This document shows, one piece after another, positions 24,544 through 32,417 of a stretch of DNA of 43,479 bases. The notes under the pieces were generated by a model. The model ran no database searches. It saw nothing but the letters and a program-made list of their open reading frames with translations, and was not told the DNA's origin. Location of the stretch: positions 1-43,479 of the forward strand of contig JACTUC010000002.1 of assembly GCA_015660995.1 (NCBI GenBank). Reading direction: 5' to 3'. The number at the start of each line of letters is the position of its first letter. The stretch's first letter is position 1. This stretch comes from Candidatus Methanomethylicaceae archaeon (GTDB lineage: Archaea > Thermoproteota > Methanomethylicia > Methanomethylicales > Methanomethylicaceae). The position numbers and the translations under genes were made by a program.

Positions 24544-25035
24544 ATGTTGTCTTCCTATGATCAGCTCCACAAGTTCACATCCGAGTCCACTCAGATCGTG
24601 CGGTACGTCTACTTCCGGAGCTTTGCCAGGTCCGACCAGGACATGGTTCCGCTAAAAACAAAGGTAATCCCTTTGGGCGAGGTGGGGCGCGGATTCTTCG
24701 ACGCGCTTAGGGGAGTAATCACTGCCTCAAAGGAGAGGGACAGGAGCGCGCTCTTCGTCAAGCTCTACAGGAACGGCGATCCCAAAGACATCATCGCACT
24801 CTCGGAAAAGTTTAAGCAGGAGGCTTACAGGCCGACGACTGACGAGTACGAGCGTGGCTTCCTCGTTGCATGGGAGATAGCTCTGAAGACCTTGGCCGAG
24901 CTCAAGGCGAACTACCCCGAATATCCGCTGAAAGACGAGCAGCCTGCCAGAACCCAGCGTGCAGAGGCAGAGGACGCTGAGTACGAAATAAAACCCAGGA
25001 AGAAGTCTAAGGTAAGACAGGCGACAGCAGGTTGA
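24544..25035 (+). CDS. Hypothetical protein with charged tail
   Basis: The 163-residue product is not recognised. It looks soluble and mostly alpha/beta: residues about 1-60 contain VRYVYFRSF and TKVIPLGEVGRGFFDALRGV, and residues about 75-120 are helical (IIALSEKFKQEA, YERGFLVAWEIALKTLAEL). The last 35 residues are first acidic and then Lys/Arg-rich (RKKSKVRQ), perhaps disordered and able to bind nucleic acid. ATG 24544 is chosen; TTG 24541 is in frame. The gene diverges from fumA by 56 bases and its 3' end overlaps the convergent membrane-protein gene by 29 bases. Confidence 0.7.
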   Translation: MLSSYDQLHKFTSESTQIVRYVYFRSFARSDQDMVPLKTKVIPLGEVGRGFFDALRGVITASKERDRSALFVKLYRNGDPKDIIALSEKFKQEAYRPTTDEYERGFLVAWEIALKTLAELKANYPEYPLKDEQPARTQRAEAEDAEYEIKPRKKSKVRQATAG

Positions 25036-25360
25036 AAGTGATTGTCCAGGTTACAAACCAAAGGAGGAAGAATGAGAAGATTCCCGTCAGAATGTACTTG
25101 TTTTTGTCCAGCACTGCGCTGGAGATTCTTTTTACCGCCTTGAATAACAGGTAGGTAATGATAAACAGCGATAATGCGATAGCTAGTCCGAGAGAGCCGT
25201 AGGAATCTCCGCTTACCCCGGTCAGACTAAGCGCGCCGCTCAGTATTCCACCACCGATGGCAAATGCGACTCTTATATAGTACATCTTCCTGTAGGGTGT
25301 CTGCGGCTTCGCTGGTGACTGCTGTGAAGCTTGGCCTGACATCGCTTGACCTTCTTGCAT
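25007..25360 (-). CDS. Three-helix membrane protein, possibly EMC6-like
   Basis: The 117-residue protein has a Gln/Pro-rich N-terminus and three hydrophobic helices. These are about residues 29-48 (VAFAIGGGILSGALSLTGVS), 54-74 (GSLGLAIALSLFIITYLLFK) and 90-110 (ILTGIFSFFLLWFVTWTITF). The spacing of an Arg before helix 1, SGALSLTG at its end, LLFKA after helix 2, LTG opening helix 3 and a Trp-Thr within it resembles eukaryotic EMC6, a subunit of the ER membrane-protein insertase. This is by eye from memory and remains tentative. Start ATG 25360 fits a TATA box at 25384-25391; ATG 25342 is an alternative. Its 5' end overlaps divergent NFACT. Confidence 0.6.
   Translation of the reverse strand: MQEGQAMSGQASQQSPAKPQTPYRKMYYIRVAFAIGGGILSGALSLTGVSGDSYGSLGLAIALSLFIITYLLFKAVKRISSAVLDKNKYILTGIFSFFLLWFVTWTITFNLLSPVLP
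25273..25280 (+). promoter_or_regulatory. TATA box of NFACT, inside the opposite gene
   Basis: TTATATAG predicts transcription near 25303, just before the NFACT GTG codons at 25315 and 25324. The element lies within the codons for KMYYIR of the EMC6-like gene on the other strand. Confidence 0.4.
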
Positions 25361-27279
25361 TTCTTAAAGAACTTGAATACGCCCTTATAAGTGCTCGCAT
25401 TGAGAATATTTACCAGCTGGAAGATGGAACCTTCCTCTTTAGGCTCCATTCGAAGGCAGGCCAGGAGAATCTTCTCGTCGAACCAGGCAAAAGACTCAAC
25501 CTGACCAGCTTCAAGCATTCCATTCCTGAGAAGCCAACAAGCCAAGCCGCCCAGCTGAGGCATTACCTATCATCTGCTAAAGTTGCTTCCATCGGGCAGG
25601 TGGATTTCGACAGAATCCTTTACGTAGACGTAGTAAGGGGCGATCAGAGGCTCAGGGTGTATCTGGAGATCTTTGGCGATGGGAACATAGTAGTCACGGA
25701 TGAGTCTGGCATTATAAAATACGCCCTTACAAACAAAGATATGAAAGACCGCACAATAAAGCCTGGCCGGGTCTATCTACCTCCTCCGCACCGCGGAAAG
25801 GAGATGACCGAAGCCGTTGCACCCGAGGAGATACGGAGTCAGAAGTTCAACGTGGCAAGAGCGCTCACGAGGATCTACAATCTGCCGCCAGAGGTTGTTG
25901 AGGAGGCTTTGCTTAGGGCCAGCATCAATCCGGATTCTTCCTCGGAGGGGTTCACTGCAGGAGCCCTGGCAGCATTCCTCTCCAGCGCCCTATCGATAGT
26001 CGAGGAGGTGAGAGCTGGCTGCCTCAAGCCCAACATCGTGATGTCGGGGGGCAAGGGCACCTCCGTACTACCTGTGGAATTTCATTCGCAGGGGAACAGC
26101 AGGAAGAGCCTGCCTACCTTCAATGAGGCGGTTGACGAATACTTTTCAACCCTCAGCACAGAGAGTCTTGCCACGAAGCGGAAGTCTCCAGCCGAGGCAG
26201 AGTTGAAGAACCTCGAAGCAATACTTGTCCGGCAGGTCTCCCACATCAAAGAGCTAGAGGATGCCCGGATTCAGGAAAACGAGATTGGACGCCTTGCCAT
26301 GGCAAACCTCGGGTCCGTCCAGTCAGCGATCGAGACAGTAATGAGATCGCGGAGGGCTGGGACAGAGTGGGAACTCATTGAGCGATCCGTCGCTAGTTTG
26401 GGCGTGAAAAAGATAGATGCCTCGAAGGGGATCCTCACCATTACCCTCGGAGATGAAGAGGTGAAGATAGACTTCAAGCTGTCTGCTGCCGATAACGCCG
26501 AGCGGCACTTCAGTGCCTCCAAAGAAGCTGCGAAGAAGCTCGAGGGCCTGATGGAAGCTGTGAAGGATACCGAGGGAAAGGTCGAGATGGTAAAACGGGG
26601 GTTGTCTACCGTTGTTGCCCCTGTAATTATAAAGGCTATGAAAAAGGAGTGGTACGAGCGCTTCAGGTGGACCTTCTCCAAGCAGGGCTTCCTGATAATT
26701 GGCGGAAAGGACTCGACTCAGAACGAGGTGCTCGTGAAGAAGCACATGGACCCATCCGATATCTTCGTCCACTCCGATGTCCCAGGAGGCTCTGTAGTAA
26801 TAATAAAATCGGGGGGGCAGGAAGTACCTGAGGAGACCAAGTATCAGGCAGCCTCTTTCGCGGTCTCATACTCAAGGGCATGGAAGGCTGGCCTCGCAGC
26901 AGCCGATTGCTATTGGGTCAAGCCCGACCAAGTGACAAAGACTCCCCCATCAGGCGAGTATATGGGAAAGGGAGCATTCATGATATACGGCGAGAGAAAC
27001 TACCTCAGGAATGTGCTGGTTGCCCTCAATCTGGGAATAAAGTTCTCGGAGGATGCCTTCAAGATTGTTGTGAGTGTCGGTGCAAATGCCGAGGGTGCAG
27101 AAGCCTCTGTGAAGCTAACGGCTGGCGACTATGAGGGAGTGGATCTTGTGAAGCGGATTAAAGAGGCGCTTACGCGAAAGTCCGGGGAAAAGTTTGCGAG
27201 GCTGATACGAGCCGTGCCAGACTCCGAGATCTCTGCCAACCTGCCACAGGGTGGTTGCGCGGTCGATCAGCTTCCTTAA
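25324..27279 (+). CDS. NFACT family protein (Rqc2/RqcH homologue)
   Basis: NFACT proteins bind large ribosomal subunits carrying stalled nascent chains and recruit tRNA to add C-terminal tails. The 651-residue protein has NFACT-N (LTSLDLLAFLKELEYALISA, FRLHSKAGQENLLVEPGKRL), and a helix-hairpin-helix region around ALTRIYNLPPEVVEEALLRA. A middle coiled coil (about 290-460) follows, then the NFACT-R domain with ERFRWTFSKQGFLIIGGKDS, VKKHMDPSDIFVHSDVPGGS and GKGAFMIYGERNYLRNV. GTG at 25324 fits the family start and the TATA box; the open frame reaches 25264. It is divergent from, and overlaps, the membrane-protein gene. Confidence 0.93.
   Translation: MKLGLTSLDLLAFLKELEYALISARIENIYQLEDGTFLFRLHSKAGQENLLVEPGKRLNLTSFKHSIPEKPTSQAAQLRHYLSSAKVASIGQVDFDRILYVDVVRGDQRLRVYLEIFGDGNIVVTDESGIIKYALTNKDMKDRTIKPGRVYLPPPHRGKEMTEAVAPEEIRSQKFNVARALTRIYNLPPEVVEEALLRASINPDSSSEGFTAGALAAFLSSALSIVEEVRAGCLKPNIVMSGGKGTSVLPVEFHSQGNSRKSLPTFNEAVDEYFSTLSTESLATKRKSPAEAELKNLEAILVRQVSHIKELEDARIQENEIGRLAMANLGSVQSAIETVMRSRRAGTEWELIERSVASLGVKKIDASKGILTITLGDEEVKIDFKLSAADNAERHFSASKEAAKKLEGLMEAVKDTEGKVEMVKRGLSTVVAPVIIKAMKKEWYERFRWTFSKQGFLIIGGKDSTQNEVLVKKHMDPSDIFVHSDVPGGSVVIIKSGGQEVPEETKYQAASFAVSYSRAWKAGLAAADCYWVKPDQVTKTPPSGEYMGKGAFMIYGERNYLRNVLVALNLGIKFSEDAFKIVVSVGANAEGAEASVKLTAGDYEGVDLVKRIKEALTRKSGEKFARLIRAVPDSEISANLPQGGCAVDQLP
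25384..25391 (-). promoter_or_regulatory. TATA box of the EMC6-like gene, inside NFACT
   Basis: CTTATAAG is palindromic and lies about 27 bases upstream of the reverse-strand ATG at 25360, giving a leaderless message. It is part of the NFACT coding sequence (ALISA codons). Confidence 0.4.
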
Positions 27280-27285
27280 TGATGA

Positions 27286-27297
27286 GTTATATATTTG
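27286..27297 (+). promoter_or_regulatory. TATA box of the first CBS gene
   Basis: GTTATATATTTG lies 29-40 bases before the ATG at 27326 and predicts a leader of about 8 bases. It begins 7 bases after the NFACT stop. Confidence 0.45.
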
Positions 27298-27325
27298 CGA
27301 AAGATAGTACTAACCGGGGCTGCAA

Positions 27326-27880
27326 ATGGCCGGCATCCGCGCGAGAGTTCTCGTAAGCGATGTGATGACAAAAAACCTCATAACGCTTTCTGATACTTCA
27401 AACGCGAAAGAAGTCGCCATAGCCATGAGTGGGAATGATGTCGGCTCGGTAATAATAGTGAGAGATAGTCACCCTGTCGGGATTATCACCGAGAGAGACC
27501 TTGTCGAAAGAGTAATGGCCAAGAGCTACAAGCCAGAATCAACGGTATCCAGCAGCATAATGTCCTCTCCTCTCTCCGTCATCGATCCGAGCGCAGAGGT
27601 TATGGAAGCTGCGAGGAAGATGGCAAAGCTTCGCGTCCGGCGGCTCGTGGTCGTCCAGAGGGGGGAGATGGTGGGGATAATCACTTCAAGGGACATACTT
27701 TCCACAGCCCCCGAACTCATCGAAGTACTCTCCGAGGCAAGTAGGAATCGCTTGCTACCCCGCCAGAAGGGCGAGGATCTTGCTGGCTACTGCGACAACT
27801 GCGAAGAGTGGTCAGACACGATCAAAGAGGTAAATGGTCAGTTCCTCTGTGATGAATGCAGGTCCGAATTAGGCGTTTAA
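27326..27880 (+). CDS. CBS-pair protein with C-terminal zinc ribbon
   Basis: The 184-residue protein has two CBS motifs forming one Bateman module: about residues 10-65 (VSDVMTKNLITLSD, GSVIIVRDSHPVGIITERD) and 75-130 (IMSSPLSVIDPSA, VRRLVVVQRGEMVGIITSRD). Such modules bind adenine nucleotides or SAM. Residues 156-178 hold a CxxC-x15-CxxC zinc ribbon (Cys156, 159, 175, 178). This combination is common in archaea, but the partner protein is unknown. It is the first of three consecutive CBS genes. Confidence 0.88.
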   Translation: MAGIRARVLVSDVMTKNLITLSDTSNAKEVAIAMSGNDVGSVIIVRDSHPVGIITERDLVERVMAKSYKPESTVSSSIMSSPLSVIDPSAEVMEAARKMAKLRVRRLVVVQRGEMVGIITSRDILSTAPELIEVLSEASRNRLLPRQKGEDLAGYCDNCEEWSDTIKEVNGQFLCDECRSELGV

Positions 27881-28055
27881 TCGTGCAAACAGGTAGAAGA
27901 AAAATGAATGCCCTTAGTTCTCCAGCTATCTTACGCTATAGCTTTTTTCTCTACCCTGGTTACGCAAATTTTTTAAGCCTCTATGCAGCCTTCAATCGAG
28001 GAACATTGCAGCCAATGGCTAAGTCGAATCACGTAATTCCGCCAAACTTTTAGAG

Positions 28056-28907
28056 GTGCAAAAAACTTTGATGGTTAGAGATCTGATGCAGAGTCCGGTG
28101 AAAGTCATAAACAGAGTTGATACTCTTTCTCACGCAAGGAAAACCATGATGAAGGAGCATCTAAGTAGGCTCATTGTCGTGGAGGGCACCAAACCGGTTG
28201 GCACACTGACAAGGCGAGATATTGTCAGAGGCATTAATGACTACAGGATGCGTCAGAGGGAACTGGACACGATAGTTGTTGACGAGGTAATGCGATCGCC
28301 AGTCTCCACAACCACAGAAACTGAGTCGGTGGCTGACGCAGCGAGGAAGATGGTCTCGCAAAATGTGCGTGGTCTGCCAGTTGTTGACCTTGCGGGGGAG
28401 CTCATAGGAATTGTGACAAAGACCGACCTCACGAGATACTTCTCTGAAAACTTTACAGGGAAGTTGAAGGTCGGCGATATCTGCCAAAACAAGGAGAATA
28501 CACCTATCATACACCCGACCCAGAGTGTCTCCCGAGCCATGGACCTTATGCAAGATTGTTCAACTGACCGAGTTGTAGTGGTGGACGGAGAAAAGCCTGT
28601 GGGCATCATAACCGAGACCGACCTTTCCAACATACGGACGCACTCAGGCGGAGGATCATTTGTGAAGGGCAGCGTCAGAGACTCCGAGGCGGTCTCCCAA
28701 ACCAGGATTTACATTAAGCCTACTGCTGAGGACATCATGACAAAAACCCTCCAGGTCGTCGCGAGCACAAAGGACGCTGCCCAGGCTGCCAGGATGTTAA
28801 TCTCCCGAGAGATCGGCGGCATGCCCGTTGTCAGCAGGGAAGGCAACCTTGTCGGAATGGTAACTAAGTTCGATTTCGTAAAAGTAATCGCAAAGGAGGA
28901 AAAATAG
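28056..28907 (+). CDS. Quadruple CBS-domain protein
   Basis: The 283-residue protein consists almost wholly of four CBS repeats. They open with MVRDLMQSPVKVINRVD, VVDEVMRSPVSTTTET, KVGDICQNKENTPIIHPT and AEDIMTKTLQVVASTK, and each ends in a GxxTxxD-like turn (GTLTRRD, GIVTKTD, GIITETD, GMVTKFD). Two Bateman modules would form a disk that senses nucleotides. No catalytic domain is attached. GTG 28056 is the longest start. ATG 28071 is equally possible, with GAGGTG 12 bases upstream. A TATA-like AATTTTTTAAG near 27968-27978 gives it its own promoter. Confidence 0.88.
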   Translation: MQKTLMVRDLMQSPVKVINRVDTLSHARKTMMKEHLSRLIVVEGTKPVGTLTRRDIVRGINDYRMRQRELDTIVVDEVMRSPVSTTTETESVADAARKMVSQNVRGLPVVDLAGELIGIVTKTDLTRYFSENFTGKLKVGDICQNKENTPIIHPTQSVSRAMDLMQDCSTDRVVVVDGEKPVGIITETDLSNIRTHSGGGSFVKGSVRDSEAVSQTRIYIKPTAEDIMTKTLQVVASTKDAAQAARMLISREIGGMPVVSREGNLVGMVTKFDFVKVIAKEEK

Positions 28908-28909
28908 CG

Positions 28910-29713
28910 ATGAAGCTTACCGATATTATTGTGAATGATGTTCCTACGCTTAACAAGAATCGCCCGCTACTGGATGCCATAGATTCTCTGAACAAGCTCT
29001 CGCTGGAGAGCGTCTGCATCACCGACGACGAGAAACTGATCGGCACTCTCTCCTACCGAGACATCCTGTTCAGGATAGGCGCCCAGAGGCTCAGGGCTGT
29101 GGCGCCGGAATCGCTGTACATATCTGGGTTCGTCAAGGACTTTCCTGCGACGCTGTCAAACGACACTTCGGTGAGGAAGGCAGCAAAGCTCCTGCTCGAG
29201 CTTTCTGCCAACTCGTTGCCGATGTACTATGGTGAGACCTTCTTGGGCCTCGTCAACAGGCACGGCATGCTCAAGCTTGTTGAGAGCTCCTCGGTCGCCA
29301 TCTCGTCTCTCATGCGGCGCAACTACCCGCTGCTGCATCCATATGACAGGGTGATCCACGCGCGTAAGATCCTGCTGGACAATGGCGTCGTCATCATACC
29401 CGTGGTAAACGAGGAAGGGCGACTACTCGGCACTGTAACCGAAAAGGAGACGTTAAACTCACTGATCGAGTTCCAGAAATACGTCCCTGAAAAGCACCAG
29501 AAAGCCAGAATAAGGCAGCTCTCCGTATCCTCTGCCATGCGGGTCGGAATACCAATCGTGGAAGGGGATCTGCCTCTGGGAGATGCAGTCCAAAGGATGA
29601 TCAAGGAATCGCTGCCCGGCCTCGTTGTAACGGAATCTTCCAAGGTAATGGGCTTGCTCTCACCCCAGGAAGTGCTTGAGTACATCGTGGGCAGCTTCCC
29701 TGAGGAACAGTAA
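28910..29713 (+). CDS. CBS-domain protein, four divergent repeats
   Basis: The 267-residue protein has four degenerate CBS motifs. The clear ones are about residues 1-60 (MKLTDIIVNDVPTLNKNRPL, KLIGTLSYRD) and 130-195 (SLMRRNYPLLHPYDRV, GRLLGTVTEKE). Weaker ones lie around 70-125 (ETFLGLVNRHG) and 205-262 (KVMGLLSPQE). It differs enough from the neighbour that the pair is not a recent duplication. An AAAGGAGGA ribosome site (28892-28900) lies inside the end of the upstream gene and the genes are 2 bases apart, so they are translated from one message. The partner and ligand are unknown. Confidence 0.83.
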   Translation: MKLTDIIVNDVPTLNKNRPLLDAIDSLNKLSLESVCITDDEKLIGTLSYRDILFRIGAQRLRAVAPESLYISGFVKDFPATLSNDTSVRKAAKLLLELSANSLPMYYGETFLGLVNRHGMLKLVESSSVAISSLMRRNYPLLHPYDRVIHARKILLDNGVVIIPVVNEEGRLLGTVTEKETLNSLIEFQKYVPEKHQKARIRQLSVSSAMRVGIPIVEGDLPLGDAVQRMIKESLPGLVVTESSKVMGLLSPQEVLEYIVGSFPEEQ

Positions 29714-30169
29714 TTGCAATTCCTGGCCGACGCAATGCTAGGGAAGCTTGCAAGGTGGCTCAGGATAATCGGTCACGACACAGCATATGATCCATCCCTC
29801 GACGATGGGGCAATGATATTCAAGGCAAAATCAGAGAGCAGGGTGCTTGTTACTAGGGATCTCGAACTGTCCCAGAGAGCAAGACGGGAGGGAGTCGAAT
29901 CAACCTTGATAATATCCCATCTGCTCGCCCAGGAGCTGGAGGAGATGCTGCCCCTCTTGGGGATCGGTCGTGCCGGATCAAGGTGCCCCCTCTGCAATAC
30001 TGCCCTGACTGAGGCAGATCGCGCTATGCAGATTGAAAAGGCACCAGGGAACGCACGGCTGTGGTTATGCCCGTCCTGCGGAAAGACATATTGGCATGGC
30101 AGCCATTGGAAGGGAATAAGAACCACCCTCGAGTCTCTAGGTTTGAGTGATGCAAATGACCTCACTTGA
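29714..30169 (+). CDS. Mut7-C RNase domain protein with zinc ribbon
   Basis: Mut7-C is a PIN-like RNase fold. The 151-residue protein starts MQFLADAMLGKLARWLRIIG with Asp6 as a likely metal ligand, and has VLVTRDLELS with Asp49. The C-terminal zinc ribbon uses Cys91/Cys94 (CPLCN) and Cys119/Cys122 (CPSCGK), followed by the family ending TYWHGSHW. The TTG start follows the previous stop TAA with no gap, so translation is probably coupled to the CBS gene. RNase activity is inferred from the fold. Confidence 0.9.
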   Translation: MQFLADAMLGKLARWLRIIGHDTAYDPSLDDGAMIFKAKSESRVLVTRDLELSQRARREGVESTLIISHLLAQELEEMLPLLGIGRAGSRCPLCNTALTEADRAMQIEKAPGNARLWLCPSCGKTYWHGSHWKGIRTTLESLGLSDANDLT

Positions 30170-30767
30170 AGAAGGCATTTTCCTGGTGAAGCTTGCGAGG
30201 ACCGCTGTAACAAAATACATGACCGACTCGACTGTGATGTCTCCACCTAACCCACCTTCAAAGAGCCTCTTAGCTAAGTCCGGCGTCTTCGTGACCATTG
30301 AGAAGTTGAAGGGCGGCGCCAGAACCCTTCGGGGGTGCATCGGCTATCCCCTACCATACATGCCGCTGGTCGAGGCGACAGTCGATTCCGCCGTGAGCGC
30401 TGCCTTTAACGATCCCCGTTTCCCTCCTCTCAAACCCAAGGAGCTCGAGGAGGTAGTATTCGAGGTCAGTGTGCTCACGCCACCAGCCATCGTAAAAACC
30501 AATGATCCAAAGCTATACCCCAAACTGATCAAGGTGGGCAGGGATGGTCTGATCATAGAAAAGGACTTCTACAAGGGACTACTTCTCCCTCAGGTACCGA
30601 CCGAATACGGGTGGGACGAGGAGACCTTCCTCTCCGAGTGCTGCATGAAGGCAGGATTGCCACCTGACAGCTGGCTCTCGAAGGATGTCAAGGTCTACTC
30701 TTTCAGCGCTACGGTCTTCACTGAGGTTACCCCGGGCGGGGATGTAGTTTTCAAGAGCCTCGAATGA
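30150..30767 (+). CDS. AMMECR1 domain protein
   Basis: The 205-residue protein is a full AMMECR1 domain, a widespread family without a proven biochemical function. Key segments are FVTIEKLKGGARTLRGCIGY with the invariant LRGCIG, DPRFPPLKPKELEEVVFEVS, GLIIEKDFYKGLLLPQVPTE and WDEETFLSECCMKAGLP. In many archaea AMMECR1 is next to or fused with MEMO or radical SAM proteins, neither of which is here. ATG 30150 overlaps Mut7-C by 20 bases (GTG 30147 is also in frame), and its own stop overlaps the next start. Confidence 0.9.
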   Translation: MQMTSLEEGIFLVKLARTAVTKYMTDSTVMSPPNPPSKSLLAKSGVFVTIEKLKGGARTLRGCIGYPLPYMPLVEATVDSAVSAAFNDPRFPPLKPKELEEVVFEVSVLTPPAIVKTNDPKLYPKLIKVGRDGLIIEKDFYKGLLLPQVPTEYGWDEETFLSECCMKAGLPPDSWLSKDVKVYSFSATVFTEVTPGGDVVFKSLE

Positions 30768-31984
30768 GAACGGTCGATGATGGTATGCGTATTTACTTTG
30801 CTCCCTGTGGAATTGCCCTGGGCCATGCGGGGAGGTGCATCCCGGTTGCCAAGACATTCGTTAGACGGGGGCATGACGTCTATTTCTCAACGTACGGCGA
30901 GGCTGTGCCATTCGTCAGGAAGGCGGGCTTTCAGGTCGGTGAAGTGCCCGCTATAAAACCCTTCGAAACCGAGGATGGCACCTTCAACATAAGGCGGACA
31001 TTTGCTCATGGGCCCAAAGACTTGATGACTTTCAGCTATCAGGTGGGAGATGAGCTGAACCTCATCGAGCACTTCAAGCCTGACCTCGTGATCTCGGACA
31101 GCCGTCTATCGACGGTATTGGGAGCAAGGATAATGCGCATAAGGCCGGTGCTCATCCTCCACCAGCTAAGGATAATGATGCCCCACCTAAAACCAGTCTT
31201 GGGTAACAGGGCGAAGCTCAAGAGAGCATTTGAGCGCACAAGCTTGGAGGTCCTGGGAAGCATGTGGAAGCTGAGCAAGGTCATAATCGTGCCCGACTTC
31301 CCGCCTCCATACACAATTGCTAAGGCCAACGTCGTGCCTTCCAACCAGTATCTCAAGAAGATCAAGTTGGTCGGACCTATAGTTCCAAAATACCCTGAAG
31401 AGTTACCAGCGGCTGAGGAGATAAAGAGAAACTTAGGGCTAAATGATCGCCCCCTGATCCTTGCAGCCATCAGTGGCACACTCGCCGAAAAGAAGCTGAT
31501 AGCAGGAAAGCTGACCGATATCTTCAAGGAGTTCCCAGACCGCTACAACATAGTGCTCACGAGAGGGCTATCGGAGATCCCGAACCCCCCAGATACTCAG
31601 GAGATGCTTAACAAGAGGCTGAGAGTCTACAACTGGATAAACGACAGGTACTCATACCTGAAGGCATGCGACATCCTCGTCACCCGCGGGGGTCACAATA
31701 CGGTTGCAGAGGCGATATGTTTTGGCAAGCCTATGGTCGTTGTACCGACTCCTGCCCACTCAGAGCATCAGGGGATAGCCGAATCCATAGTGAAAATGGG
31801 CCTTGGTGTCTCCATCCAGCAGCAGAACCTTACGAAGGATGAACTTCTGGGAGGTGTTGAGTCAATTGCAAATTCCACAGTTTTTATGGAAAAAGTCAAG
31901 GATGCCCAAAAGTTCGCCTTGCGTTTCAATGCCATAGAATCCATTTACAGGACTGTCTGTGATTTGCTGAAGGTGCCATACTGA
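30764..31984 (+). CDS. MurG/UGT-like GT-B glycosyltransferase
   Basis: The 406-residue protein has a GT-B fold. The N-terminal acceptor domain contains GIALGHAGRCIPVAKTFVRR (the Gly-rich GHxxR loop) and PDLVISDSRLSTVLGARIM. The C-terminal nucleotide-sugar domain contains AISGTLAEKK, RVYNWINDRYSYLKACDILV and the donor signature TRGGHNTVAEAICFGKPMVV with PTPAHSEHQG. It resembles MurG and MGDG-synthase-like enzymes. With no peptidoglycan expected, glycolipid or N-glycan synthesis is more likely. ATG overlaps the AMMECR1 stop as ATGA. ATG 30785 would remove a polar leader. Confidence 0.88.
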   Translation: MRTVDDGMRIYFAPCGIALGHAGRCIPVAKTFVRRGHDVYFSTYGEAVPFVRKAGFQVGEVPAIKPFETEDGTFNIRRTFAHGPKDLMTFSYQVGDELNLIEHFKPDLVISDSRLSTVLGARIMRIRPVLILHQLRIMMPHLKPVLGNRAKLKRAFERTSLEVLGSMWKLSKVIIVPDFPPPYTIAKANVVPSNQYLKKIKLVGPIVPKYPEELPAAEEIKRNLGLNDRPLILAAISGTLAEKKLIAGKLTDIFKEFPDRYNIVLTRGLSEIPNPPDTQEMLNKRLRVYNWINDRYSYLKACDILVTRGGHNTVAEAICFGKPMVVVPTPAHSEHQGIAESIVKMGLGVSIQQQNLTKDELLGGVESIANSTVFMEKVKDAQKFALRFNAIESIYRTVCDLLKVPY

Positions 31985-32026
31985 GTCTTCGAAGATTAGA
32001 TCATAAAAAAAGAGGGCTGAGGGAGC

Positions 32027-32257
32027 TCACTGCATGGATATAAGGGTTGCAGTTCTGAGTAGTCCCTCTACCCTTCTTATCTCTTCAACCCTTCTGCTTA
32101 GCTCCTTTACGTCGTCAGTTACGACCTTGACTATCACATCGTATTCGCCGAAGACAACAGTGCCTTCGACGACATCCTTTATGCTGAGGCACCTCTCAAG
32201 GACCTCTTTCTCTTTTCCTATCTGACAAACACCTAGTATGTATGCTGAGAAAGCCAT
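32027..32257 (-). CDS. Stand-alone RAM (AsnC C-terminal) domain protein
   Basis: The 76-residue protein is the effector-binding domain of Lrp/AsnC regulators without the DNA-binding part. Landmarks are MAFSAYILGVCQIGKEKEVL, VVFGEYDVIVKVVTDDVKEL and the ending LRTATLISM. Such small proteins form rings and may bind amino acids or modulate full-length Lrp proteins; the regulator at 1934-2386 is a possible partner. It is convergent with the glycosyltransferase and divergent from the transglutaminase-like gene. Confidence 0.88.
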   Translation of the reverse strand: MAFSAYILGVCQIGKEKEVLERCLSIKDVVEGTVVFGEYDVIVKVVTDDVKELSRRVEEIRRVEGLLRTATLISMQ

Positions 32258-32355
32258 TCTAAATCCTCCAAAACTCTATCTTCCATATACTAAGAATTAT
32301 TAATAATCTTTTGCCTGTGCTCTTATCCAATTCTCGAACCTTGTGCCCGATAGTA

Positions 32356-32366
32356 ATATATTTTTA
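32356..32366 (+). promoter_or_regulatory. TATA box of the transglutaminase-like gene
   Basis: ATATATTTTTA is about 57 bases before ATG 32418 and predicts transcription from about 32388. Confidence 0.4.
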
Positions 32367-32417
32367 GATGGACTGCATTATCTTCATTGTTGCTCATTCT
32401 TATAATCAGGTGTTTCG

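Noticed and set aside
27856-28053. 65-codon open frame between CBS genes
   Set aside because: It overlaps the zinc-ribbon end of the first CBS gene and runs through the TATA region of the next; no family features.
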